NCBI GenBank assembly: GCA_946540075.1
Contig: CAMNHZ010000020.1
Coordinates: 1 to 11,437 of the forward strand
Direction of reading: 5' to 3'
From: an uncultured Bacillota bacterium
GTDB taxonomy: Bacteria > Bacillota_I > Bacilli_A > RF39 > UBA660
Length of the DNA: 11,437 bases
The notes beneath the pieces were generated by a model, which worked only from the letters and a program-made list of their open reading frames with translations, made no database searches and was not told the DNA's origin. Of the stretch, positions 1-5,703 are shown piece after piece. The translations under genes and the position numbers were made by a program. The first letter of the stretch is position 1. Each line of letters opens with the position of its first letter.

Positions 1-209
1 TGTATCTGTTGTCACGCCAGTGGCAGCGCAGAGTAGCTATGTATGGAATGGATAATCGCTGAAAGCATCTAAGCGAGAAGCCAACTTCAAGATGAGTTTT
101 CCCTTCTTTATGAAATAAGTTCCCAGTAAGACTAACTGGTTGATAGGCTAGAGGTGGAAGCATGGCAACATGTTGAGCTGACTAGTACTAATAGAACGAA
201 GATTTAATC
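1..209 (+). rRNA. 23S ribosomal RNA, 3' end (partial)
   Basis: This is the last part of domain VI of 23S rRNA, entering from the left edge. It is recognised from conserved stretches such as GCTGAAAGCATCTAAG (about 58-73), TCAAGATGAG (about 88-97), GGTTGATAGGC (about 138-148), GTGGAAGC (154-161) and GACTAGTACTAATAGA near the end, which match the usual bacterial 3' end. The 3' boundary is estimated by similarity to the Bacillus 23S end (ACTTAACC, here ATTTAATC) and may be off by a few bases. It is followed by 5S rRNA, so this is the distal half of an rRNA operon; 16S and most of 23S lie outside the window. Confidence 0.97.
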
Positions 210-282
210 ATATTATGTTATTTGTTATAATCATGATTGAGTAACACATTATCATGTTTTCAGAGAATTATTTCTCATATAT
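210..282 (+). other. 23S-5S internal transcribed spacer
   Basis: This 73-base AT-rich spacer lies between the two rRNA genes. I see no tRNA in it. It can form two weak stems: CATGAT (232-237) with ATCATG (251-256), and GAGAA (264-268) with TTCTC (271-275). Such stems could serve precursor processing, but that is inference. Confidence 0.6.
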
Positions 283-390
283 AAATTGGTGACGATAGCA
301 AAGTGGATACACCTGTTCCCATCTCGAACACAGAAGTTAAGCACTTTTACGCCGACGATAGCGTATGCAAAAATAGGGAGTCGCCAATTT
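283..390 (+). rRNA. rrf: 5S ribosomal RNA
   Basis: The 5S gene is recognised from the near-universal core CCTGTTCCCATCTCGAACAC (312-331) followed by AGAAGTTAAGC (332-342). The terminal helix closes perfectly, with AAATTGG (283-289) pairing to CCAATTT (384-390), which fixes both ends to within a base or two. The molecule is about 108 nt long, against roughly 115-120 nt in most bacteria. The shortening lies in the helix IV/V arm (about 351-380), where the usual G-rich/C-rich hairpin is replaced by a short AT-rich segment. Mollicutes 5S rRNAs of about 107 nt show comparable shortening. A T-run follows directly at 388-395. Confidence 0.95.
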
Positions 391-402
391 TTTTTGTTTA
401 TT

Positions 403-426
403 AATTGACGAATTGTCAATTTTTTT
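403..426 (+). terminator. Rho-independent terminator of the rRNA operon
   Basis: A perfect 7-bp stem, AATTGAC (403-409) with GTCAATT (415-421), has a 5-base loop and is followed by an unbroken T-run to 426. It sits 12 bases after 5S and before the tsaE promoter, so it separates the rRNA operon from the t6A operon. Confidence 0.8.
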
Positions 427-439
427 GTATGCAAATCTA

Positions 440-468
440 TTGAATTTACTACATATATTAGTTATAAT
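440..468 (+). promoter_or_regulatory. Sigma-A-type promoter of the tsaE operon
   Basis: The -35 box TTGAAT (440-445) is separated by exactly 17 bases from a perfect -10 box TATAAT (463-468). Transcription is expected about 7 bases after the -10, near 475. That is the first base of the GGTGAT ribosome-binding site (475-480), giving a leader of only about 10 nt before the ATG at 485. Confidence 0.75.
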
Positions 469-474
469 TAAATT

Positions 475-480
475 GGTGAT
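475..480 (+). promoter_or_regulatory. Ribosome-binding site GGTGAT of tsaE
   Basis: GGTGAT lies 4 bases before the ATG at 485. It is complementary to AUCACC next to the anti-Shine-Dalgarno core in the usual 16S 3' end. It decides the start in favour of 485 over an in-frame ATG at 413, which lies inside the terminator and upstream of the promoter. Confidence 0.75.
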
Positions 481-484
481 AGAA

Positions 485-934
485 ATGGAATATAAATATA
501 CTTCAAAAAATGAAATGGATACTATTGAATTAGCTCAGAATTTTGAATCAGAGAAATTTCCGAATATGATTATCTGTTTGGACGGAGAATTAGGAAGTGG
601 TAAGACTGTTTTTACTAAGGGAATTGCTAATGCATTGGGAGTTAAAGAAAGTATTACTTCTCCTACATTTACTATAGTAAAAGAATATGATGGTGAGTTA
701 CCTTTATATCATATGGATGTATATCGTTTAGATGGAAGCATAGACGGTACTGGAATAGAAGAGTATTTTACTAAAGGTGGAGTTGTCGTAATTGAATGGG
801 CAAATACAATTAAGGAATATTTACCTGAAGAAAGATTAGATATTAAATTTAAAGTTATTGATGAAGATAAACGTGTTCTTATATTAAGACCACATGGAGT
901 TAAGTACGAAGAATTGTGTGAGGCTGTATTATGA
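485..934 (+). CDS. tsaE: tRNA t6A biosynthesis ATPase TsaE (YjeE family)
   Basis: TsaE is the small ATPase that binds the TsaB-TsaD pair and drives turnover of the complex adding threonylcarbamoyl to A37 of ANN-decoding tRNAs. The 149-residue product has normal family length. It shows the P-loop GELGSGKT (34-41), the switch-like SPTF motif (59-62), HMDVYRL (76-82) and the Walker-B-like strand VVVIEWA (100-106) with E104-W105. I chose the ATG at 485 because it has a well-placed GGTGAT; the frame is open back to 413, but that start precedes the promoter and adds 24 residues absent from the family. The stop TGA overlaps the tsaB start by 4 bases (ATGA), indicating translational coupling. It is the first gene of the tsaE-tsaB-rimI-tsaD operon. 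Confidence 0.95.
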   Translation: MEYKYTSKNEMDTIELAQNFESEKFPNMIICLDGELGSGKTVFTKGIANALGVKESITSPTFTIVKEYDGELPLYHMDVYRLDGSIDGTGIEEYFTKGGVVVIEWANTIKEYLPEERLDIKFKVIDEDKRVLILRPHGVKYEELCEAVL

Positions 935-1569
935 TAAATCTATTTATAGATACTTCATCATCTAGAATTGTTGTAGCTTTAACTAAGAATAGCCAATTAA
1001 TAAATATTATCAATGAAGTTAATGGACATGATTTATCTAGTCGTGCTTTACCACTTATTGATAAATTATTTAAAATGTCTAATACTGAACCTAGTGCTAT
1101 TGATAGAATTTATGTTGTAAATGGTCCAGGATCTTTTACTGGTATTAGAATTGGTGTTACAATTGCGAAAATGATGGCATGGACACTTAATAAAGAGATT
1201 GTAACAATATCTGAATTAGAATTACTTGCCACAACAGACTTTGATACAGATTATATTATTCCTTGGATAGATGCTAGAAGAAAAGCTGTATTTGCAGGTG
1301 TATATGATAAAAATGGTAACGTAGTAGAAGATAAATATATAAAGATACAAGATTTACAAGAATCATTAGAAAATAATAAGACTTATACATTTGTATCATA
1401 TGATGATGTTGATGAGATAAAAGATAGTATTAAACCAGAAATTGATGTTTTGAAGGTTATTGAACGTCATCAAAGAGATAAATCACTAAACCCTCATTCT
1501 GTAAATCCAAATTATTTAAAAATGACAGAAGCAGAAGAAAATTTACAAAAAAGAGAATCAAATGTTTAG
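931..1569 (+). CDS. tsaB: tRNA t6A biosynthesis protein TsaB
   Basis: TsaB is an ASKHA-fold paralogue of TsaD that dimerises with it and is needed for t6A37 synthesis, but is not itself the catalyst. The 212-residue product begins with the ASKHA phosphate-1-like strand LFIDTSSSRIVVAL (4-17). It carries the family hallmark NGPGSFTGIRIG (64-75), followed by the helix that forms the interface with TsaD. IDARRKAVFAGVY (113-125) and the C-terminal NPNYLK (192-197) are also typical. It overlaps tsaE by 4 bases and rimI by 8 bases. A GAGG at about 920-923 inside tsaE can serve as its ribosome-binding site. Length is slightly below the 220-230 usual in Bacilli, with no sign of damage. Confidence 0.93.
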   Translation: MINLFIDTSSSRIVVALTKNSQLINIINEVNGHDLSSRALPLIDKLFKMSNTEPSAIDRIYVVNGPGSFTGIRIGVTIAKMMAWTLNKEIVTISELELLATTDFDTDYIIPWIDARRKAVFAGVYDKNGNVVEDKYIKIQDLQESLENNKTYTFVSYDDVDEIKDSIKPEIDVLKVIERHQRDKSLNPHSVNPNYLKMTEAEENLQKRESNV

Positions 1570-1981
1570 AAAATTAGAAAAAAGAGATTTATCAAGGATA
1601 AATGAACTTATATTAGAATTTAATACTTCGCTTAAACTTGAGGATTTAGAATCAAATCCATTTAATAAGTATATTGCTTATACTATTGATGGTGTGATTA
1701 TCGGAATAATAATATATTCAATTAAATATGAATATGCAGAATTAGAATATATTGTTATTGATAAAAATTATAGAAGAAAGAATATTGCATCAAAATTAAT
1801 GAACTATATGATCGAAGATTTAATTAAAAATAATGTTATAAGTGTTTCATTAGAAGTTAATGTTGAAAATATTTCAGCGATTAATTTATATAAAAAGTTT
1901 GCTTTTGAAAAAGCTACAATTAGAAAGAATTATTATGGAAATAAAGATGCAGTATTAATGATAAGGAAGTTGATATCATGA
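1562..1981 (+). CDS. rimI: GNAT acetyltransferase, RimI-like (ribosomal protein S18 N-acetyltransferase family)
   Basis: RimI-type enzymes transfer an acetyl group from acetyl-CoA to protein N-termini; the classical target is ribosomal protein S18. The 139-residue product has the GNAT core: motif A strand and pyrophosphate loop at about 62-80 (IVIDKNYRRKNIASKLM), and motif B at about 96-124 (LEVNVENISAINLYKKFAFE onward, then RKNYYGNKDAVLM), which closely resembles RimI. The acetyl-CoA loop is degenerate: the usual R/Q-x-x-G-x-G/A reads R-x-x-N-x-A, with Asn in place of the first glycine. It sits between tsaB and tsaD, the standard location in Firmicutes, and overlaps both (8 and 4 bases). The real substrate cannot be read from sequence. 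Only a weak purine-rich stretch precedes the ATG, so translation probably depends on coupling. Confidence 0.85.
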   Translation: MFRKLEKRDLSRINELILEFNTSLKLEDLESNPFNKYIAYTIDGVIIGIIIYSIKYEYAELEYIVIDKNYRRKNIASKLMNYMIEDLIKNNVISVSLEVNVENISAINLYKKFAFEKATIRKNYYGNKDAVLMIRKLIS

Positions 1982-2982
1982 TGGATACATATATATTAGC
2001 AGTTGAATCTAGTTGTGATGAAACTAGTGTGTCAATTGTAAAGAATGGTTGCGTAGAAATTGCGACAGTAGTATTATCACAAATGGATATACATGCATCT
2101 TTTGGAGGTGTAGTTCCAGAAGTAGCTAGTCGTCATCATATTGAAAATATTACAATGGTATTTGAAGAAGTATTTAAAAAAGCTAATATGACTATAAATG
2201 ATATAGATGCAATTGCGGTTACATATGGACCAGGTCTTATTGGATCATTATTAATAGGTGTCCAAGCAGCAAAGACATTAGCTTATCTTCATAATATTCC
2301 ATTAGTACCTGTTCATCATATTGCAGGACATATATATGCTAATAACTTAGTTGAACCATTAAAGTTTCCTCTAATAGCGTTAGTAGTTAGTGGAGGACAT
2401 ACTGATTTAATATACATGAAAGATAATTATTCATTCGAACGTATCGGAGGTACGTTAGATGATGCTGTAGGAGAATGCTACGATAAAGCAGCACGTGTTA
2501 TGGGACTTCAGTATCCAGGCGGACCTAGAGTAGATAAATTAGCAAGTGAAGGGGAAGATACTTATAAACTTCCAGTTCCACTTGATGATGATAGTTATAA
2601 TTTTAGTTTTAGTGGATTAAAAAGTGCAGTTATTAATTTAGCTCATAACGAAGAACAAAGAGGTAATGAAATAAATGTCACTAATTTAGCTACATCATTT
2701 CAAAATAGAGTAGTCGAAATTTTAACTAAAAAGACTATGAGAGCTTTGAAAGAATATAATGTTGATAATTTGATTGTTGCTGGTGGAGTTGCAGCTAATA
2801 AAGGTCTTAGATCCAAATTAGATGAATTGTGTAAACAGAATAATATTCATTTATGTGTTCCACCAATTAAGTATTGTACTGATAATGCAGCAATGATAGG
2901 AGCAGCTGGATATTATGCTTATAAAATAGGTAGAAGAGCTAGTATAGATTTAAATGCTAAAGCTAACGATAAATTAAATTAA
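1978..2982 (+). CDS. tsaD: tRNA N6-adenosine threonylcarbamoyltransferase TsaD (Kae1/YgjD)
   Basis: TsaD is the catalytic subunit that transfers the threonylcarbamoyl group from threonylcarbamoyl-AMP to A37 of ANN-reading tRNAs. The 334-residue product is full length and intact. It has the N-terminal ESSCDET (10-16), the metal-binding HHIAGH (113-118; the ligands should be H114 and H118), SGGHTDL (138-144), the nucleotide-binding GECYDKAARVMGLQYPGG (165-182), FSFSGLKSAV (209-218), VAGGVAANKG (257-266) and the C-terminal metal-site CTDNAAMIG (300-308; D302). It begins with two ATG codons and is preceded by AAGGAAG; the first ATG overlaps the rimI stop (ATGA). TsaC/YwlC, which makes the TC-AMP intermediate, is not in the window. 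The stop codon abuts a bidirectional terminator. Confidence 0.97.
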   Translation: MMDTYILAVESSCDETSVSIVKNGCVEIATVVLSQMDIHASFGGVVPEVASRHHIENITMVFEEVFKKANMTINDIDAIAVTYGPGLIGSLLIGVQAAKTLAYLHNIPLVPVHHIAGHIYANNLVEPLKFPLIALVVSGGHTDLIYMKDNYSFERIGGTLDDAVGECYDKAARVMGLQYPGGPRVDKLASEGEDTYKLPVPLDDDSYNFSFSGLKSAVINLAHNEEQRGNEINVTNLATSFQNRVVEILTKKTMRALKEYNVDNLIVAGGVAANKGLRSKLDELCKQNNIHLCVPPIKYCTDNAAMIGAAGYYAYKIGRRASIDLNAKANDKLN

Positions 2983-3009
2983 AAAATTGGTCTTTAACTG
3001 ACCAATTTT
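2983..3009. terminator. Bidirectional Rho-independent terminator between tsaD and the ABC permease gene
   Basis: A perfect 10-bp stem, AAAATTGGTC (2983-2992) with GACCAATTTT (3000-3009), closes a 7-base loop. A T-run at 3011-3016 serves forward transcription, and the A-run at 2981-2986 gives a T-run on the reverse strand. The stem starts one base after the tsaD stop and overlaps the stop codon of the convergent permease gene (3008-3010), so one hairpin ends both operons. Confidence 0.88.
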
Positions 3010-3811
3010 ATTTTTTGTTTTTAATTAATTTATTTTCTATAAAGTTGATAATTAAAAACATAACAGTAGCAACAATACATAAAACTATAATACCACTAAT
3101 TACTAAATTTAAATTAAATACTTGAGAACCATACATAATTAAATATCCAATACCTTCTTTTGATACTAAGAATTCTCCCATAATGACACCTATTAAAGAC
3201 ATACTAATATTTACTTTTAAAGCGTTTATTATACCGTTTATATTACCAGGAAATATTAAATATCTATATATTTGATAATTACTCGCATTAAATGACTTTA
3301 ATAGTTTAATTTTATTATAATCAGTATTAACAAAACTATGATGTACATTTATAATAGTTAAAATTAGTGATATAAGAAGTGCCATAACAATAATTGAACT
3401 CATTTTAGCCCCAACCCATATTATTATTATAGGACCTAATGCAATCTTAGGAAGACTATTCATAATAGTTAAATAAGGTTCACATATCTTATGTACAATA
3501 GGAAATAACCAATAGATAGAAGCAATAAAAATACCAATAACAGTAGCAAGACTAAAACTTATTATAGTCTCTAAACAGGTTATATATATATGTTTAAGTA
3601 AATCACCACTATTATATAGCTTTATAAGCGTTTGTAAAACACGTTTTGGACTTGAACCAATAAAAGAATTAATATAACCATAATCACTTAGAAATTGCCA
3701 TAATAATATAAAAATAAATAATATAAGTAATTGAAAAGTTATAATAAATATTTTTTTTCTTCTTATTCTTTTTAGAAATAGTTTATGTTTATAACTATAC
3801 ATGGAAATCAA
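3008..3811 (-). CDS. ABC transporter permease, SsuC/TauC/ThiX-like
   Basis: This is the membrane component of an ABC importer of the nitrate/sulfonate/taurine/HMP type (BPD_transp_1 fold). The 267-residue product has a basic N-terminus, a first membrane span at about 20-40, and further spans covering most of the chain. It has the typical SSPKRVLQTLIKL segment (53-65), NSLPKIALGPIIIIWVG (118-134), and an ATPase-coupling (EAA) loop at about 171-190. In that loop the usual EAA and glycine are replaced (LLKSFNAS...YLIFPG), so it is degenerate but recognisable. Two starts are possible. TTG at 3811 has a GGAAAG about 5 bases upstream. ATG at 3802 overlaps the ATPase stop by 8 bases but lacks a well-placed ribosome site. 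Either way it is translationally coupled to the ATPase gene. The substrate is unknown. Confidence 0.88.
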   Translation of the reverse strand: MISMYSYKHKLFLKRIRRKKIFIITFQLLILFIFILLWQFLSDYGYINSFIGSSPKRVLQTLIKLYNSGDLLKHIYITCLETIISFSLATVIGIFIASIYWLFPIVHKICEPYLTIMNSLPKIALGPIIIIWVGAKMSSIIVMALLISLILTIINVHHSFVNTDYNKIKLLKSFNASNYQIYRYLIFPGNINGIINALKVNISMSLIGVIMGEFLVSKEGIGYLIMYGSQVFNLNLVISGIIVLCIVATVMFLIINFIENKLIKNKK

Positions 3812-4544
3812 GTTCTTTCCATATCAAATTATAGTAATTATTAAACTCTTTACATTCTCTATTTTTTATAGGAGTAGAAGCATTAGTTAAATTAATAGTA
3901 TGAATATTTTTTATATGACATGGTCTTTCTGATAAAACAATTACTCTATCTGAAAAACTTATTGCTTCAGCTAAATCATGTGTAACCATAATCGCACTTT
4001 TATGTTCTTTTTTTATGATTCTATATACATCATCACTAACAGCTAGTCTTGATTGTGAGTCTAAAGCAGAAAATGGTTCATCCAAAAGAAGAATATCAGG
4101 TTTAGTCGCAAGTGTGCGAATCAAGGCAACTCTTTGTCTCATTCCTCCAGATAAACAACTAGGATATGAATTAATAAAATCTTTTAAACCATAAGTATTT
4201 AATAAATTTATTACATATTGTTTAGTGTTATTGTCTAATGTATGATTAATTTTAAGACCTAATAGACAATTATCTAATATAGTTAACCATTCAAATAAAG
4301 AATCTTGTTGTAACATATAACCTAAAGTTTTACCATCACTAAGTTTAATAGAACCATCATAATCAGTTTCTAATCCACACAGAATTGATAAGATTGTACT
4401 TTTTCCACATCCACTTGGTCCAACAATTGATAAAAGTTCACCATCTTTTAAACTTAAAGAAAAATTATCCACAGCTTTTATTTCTTCATTAATAGTTTGA
4501 TATGTTTTTCCTAAATTATTAACAATTAAAATGTTGTTATCCAT
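3795..4544 (-). CDS. ABC transporter ATP-binding protein, SsuB/TauB/ThiZ-like
   Basis: This is the cytoplasmic ATPase that powers the importer encoded with it. The 249-residue product is complete, with Walker A GPSGCGKST (42-50), Q-loop QQD (79-81), ABC signature LSGGMRQR (131-138), Walker B ILLLDEP (151-157), D-loop SALD (159-162) and H-loop histidine H189 in MVTHD. The MRQR after the signature and the C-terminal tail after 'VIVLSERP' are typical of the nitrate/sulfonate/taurine ATPase subfamily. The ATG at 4544 is preceded at 3 bases by AGTGAT (reverse strand, 4553-4548), which overlaps the stop codon of the upstream binding-protein gene. The gene follows that stop by only 7 bases. All catalytic residues are present, so it should be active. 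Confidence 0.93.
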   Translation of the reverse strand: MDNNILIVNNLGKTYQTINEEIKAVDNFSLSLKDGELLSIVGPSGCGKSTILSILCGLETDYDGSIKLSDGKTLGYMLQQDSLFEWLTILDNCLLGLKINHTLDNNTKQYVINLLNTYGLKDFINSYPSCLSGGMRQRVALIRTLATKPDILLLDEPFSALDSQSRLAVSDDVYRIIKKEHKSAIMVTHDLAEAISFSDRVIVLSERPCHIKNIHTINLTNASTPIKNRECKEFNNYYNLIWKELDFHV

Positions 4545-4551
4545 ATTATCA

Positions 4552-5544
4552 CTACTTTGAAAAATTATTATTAACTAATTTTTCGTATGGAGCACGTTTT
4601 TCAAGTTCATTTGCGTTTTCAGCAATCTCTTCAATATGTTCAAAATCTTTTTTATTAATGTAGGTAGTTTTAAACCATGAATCATTATCTTGATATCGTT
4701 TAACCATTTTTGTTAAATCATCTAGTGATGTATCAGGAAAATATGTTACTAACTTGCGTGCAACATCTTTGGCATCATGATTATGAACATAATCAAGTCC
4801 TTTTTGAATTGCTTTAGTATATCCTTTTATTATTTCAGGATTATTTTTTATAAAACTTTTTCTAGCATTATATGCAGTATAAGGTACTTTTCCACCATAT
4901 TCACCTACAGATGCGACAACATAACCTTTTCCTTGTTTTTCTACTTGAGTAGCTTGAGGCTCAAATAAAGTAACAAAATCACCATTACCTCCTATAAATG
5001 CACCTGCCATTGAAGCAAAGGCAATAGACGTATCAATGTCAAGATCATTATTAGGATTAATTCCTGCTTCTTTTAAGGCCCATTCAAAAGTCATTTCTGG
5101 CATACCACCAGCTCTTCCTCCAATAACTTTTTTACCTTTTAAATCCTTTAATTTGAAGTTTTTCATTTTCTTTCGCGATACAATAAAACTTCCATCACGT
5201 TTAGTTAATCCAGAAAAATTAACTAGATAGTCTTTTTCACCTTGATTGTATACATAGATAGTTGCTTCACTACCACATAATCCTATTTCAACATCTTTAC
5301 TAAGTACAGCTGCAGTAACTTTATCAGCTCCAGGTGTTAGAACAAAATCAACATCTAACCCTTCATCTTTGAAATAACCTTGGTTATCTGCAATATATTG
5401 TGGAGCATAGAAAATTGAATGAGCTACTTCAGCTACTGAAATCTTTTTGATTTTATTATTAGTTTCTTGTTTCCTAAAAATACAGAATAAAGATATTATT
5501 AAAATGACTAATAAGGCACAACTAGATAAAATTATTTTTTTCAA
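4552..5544 (-). CDS. ABC transporter substrate-binding protein, NMT1/THI5-like (SsuA/TauA/ThiY superfamily)
   Basis: This is the extracytoplasmic binding protein of the importer. The 330-residue product has an N-terminal hydrophobic segment (about 4-23). The domain then opens with AHSIFYAPQYIADNQGYF (41-58), the signature of the NMT1/SsuA-like fold where a helix contacts the ligand. GADKVTAAVLSKDVEIGLCG (72-91) and EATIYVYNQGEKDY (93-106) follow. The start is TTG at 5544, fixed by a strong AGGAGGAGAT four bases upstream and an in-frame TGA just before it. The family is normally a lipoprotein in Gram-positives. Here the cysteine that could be lipidated (C21, in SLFC) has Phe at -1, not the usual Gly/Ala/Ser, so it may be a membrane-anchored form. 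Candidate ligands of the family include pyrimidines (HMP), sulfonates, taurine and riboflavin-related compounds; the sequence does not decide. Confidence 0.85.
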   Translation of the reverse strand: MKKIILSSCALLVILIISLFCIFRKQETNNKIKKISVAEVAHSIFYAPQYIADNQGYFKDEGLDVDFVLTPGADKVTAAVLSKDVEIGLCGSEATIYVYNQGEKDYLVNFSGLTKRDGSFIVSRKKMKNFKLKDLKGKKVIGGRAGGMPEMTFEWALKEAGINPNNDLDIDTSIAFASMAGAFIGGNGDFVTLFEPQATQVEKQGKGYVVASVGEYGGKVPYTAYNARKSFIKNNPEIIKGYTKAIQKGLDYVHNHDAKDVARKLVTYFPDTSLDDLTKMVKRYQDNDSWFKTTYINKKDFEHIEEIAENANELEKRAPYEKLVNNNFSK

Positions 5545-5547
5545 AAT

Positions 5548-5557
5548 ATCTCCTCCT
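5548..5557 (-). promoter_or_regulatory. Strong ribosome-binding site of the substrate-binding protein gene
   Basis: On the reverse strand this reads AGGAGGAGAT, a full anti-Shine-Dalgarno match. It lies 3 bases upstream of the TTG start at 5544 and justifies that non-ATG start, since no ATG or GTG is available in frame before the upstream TGA. Confidence 0.8.
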
Positions 5558-5566
5558 TTTCATCAT

Positions 5567-5595
5567 ATTATATGAAACTTATAAAATATAGTTAA
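5567..5595 (-). promoter_or_regulatory. Promoter of the ABC importer operon
   Basis: On the reverse strand the -35 TTAACT (5595-5590) is separated by 17 bases from a perfect -10 TATAAT (5572-5567). The transcript would start near 5560, giving a leader of about 16 nt that holds only the ribosome-binding site. This leaves no room for a TPP riboswitch or other structured leader. Confidence 0.65.
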
Positions 5596-5633
5596 GGATA
5601 AACGAAAATTATTTAATATTAATAATAAGTATA

Positions 5634-5652
5634 AAAGTGTTAACTACACTTT
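5634..5652. repeat. Inverted repeat in the divergent promoter region (possible operator)
   Basis: AAAGTGT (5634-5640) and ACACTTT (5646-5652) form a perfect 7-bp inverted repeat around the 5-base spacer TAACT. It has no T-run, so it is not a terminator. It lies between the outward-facing promoters of the ABC importer and pcrA. A protein-binding operator is possible, but no regulator family is assignable from it. Confidence 0.45.
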
Positions 5653-5659
5653 AAATATA

Positions 5660-5688
5660 TTTAATTAATCTAAAATATGTGGTATGAT
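5660..5688 (+). promoter_or_regulatory. Promoter of pcrA (extended -10)
   Basis: The extended -10 TGG-TATGAT (5680-5688) has a weak -35 TTTAAT (5660-5665) 17 bases before the hexamer. The expected transcription start is near 5695, at the first base of the GGTGAT ribosome-binding site (5695-5700), giving a leader of about 9 nt. The 16 bases at 5687-5702 are identical to those at 467-482 in front of tsaE. Confidence 0.65.
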
Positions 5689-5694
5689 TAAATT

Positions 5695-5700
5695 GGTGAT
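5695..5700 (+). promoter_or_regulatory. Ribosome-binding site GGTGAT of pcrA
   Basis: GGTGAT lies 3 bases before the ATG at 5704. It pairs with AUCACC in the usual 16S 3' end, like the sites in front of tsaE, the small membrane protein gene and ligA. Confidence 0.7.
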
Positions 5701-5703
5701 AGT

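Noticed and set aside
283..292. AAATTGGTGA shared by the 5S 5' end and the tsaE and pcrA start regions
   Set aside because: The 5S copy is fixed by the 5S terminal helix and conserved sequence, while the others are ribosome-binding sites; the match is probably coincidental.
252..434. A 60-codon reverse-strand reading frame
   Set aside because: It lies antisense across the 5S rRNA gene and its terminator and has no ribosome-binding site; it is a chance frame.
413..484. Upstream extension of tsaE to the ATG at 413
   Set aside because: The extension would start inside the rRNA terminator, contain the tsaE promoter, and add residues absent from the family. The ATG at 485 has GGTGAT at the right distance.
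485..2982. Genetic code 4 (TGA as Trp), suggested by the Mollicutes-like 5S
   Set aside because: tsaE and rimI end in TGA exactly where the overlapping next gene starts, all Trp codons in the window are TGG, and no gene needs an in-frame TGA.
4777..5230. Two forward-strand frames of 63 and 64 codons inside the importer binding-protein gene
   Set aside because: Both are antisense to a well-supported gene and have no ribosome-binding site or family resemblance.
5545..5703. TPP riboswitch in front of the importer operon
   Set aside because: I read the reverse strand for the conserved TPP elements and found none; the promoter leaves only about 16 nt of leader.
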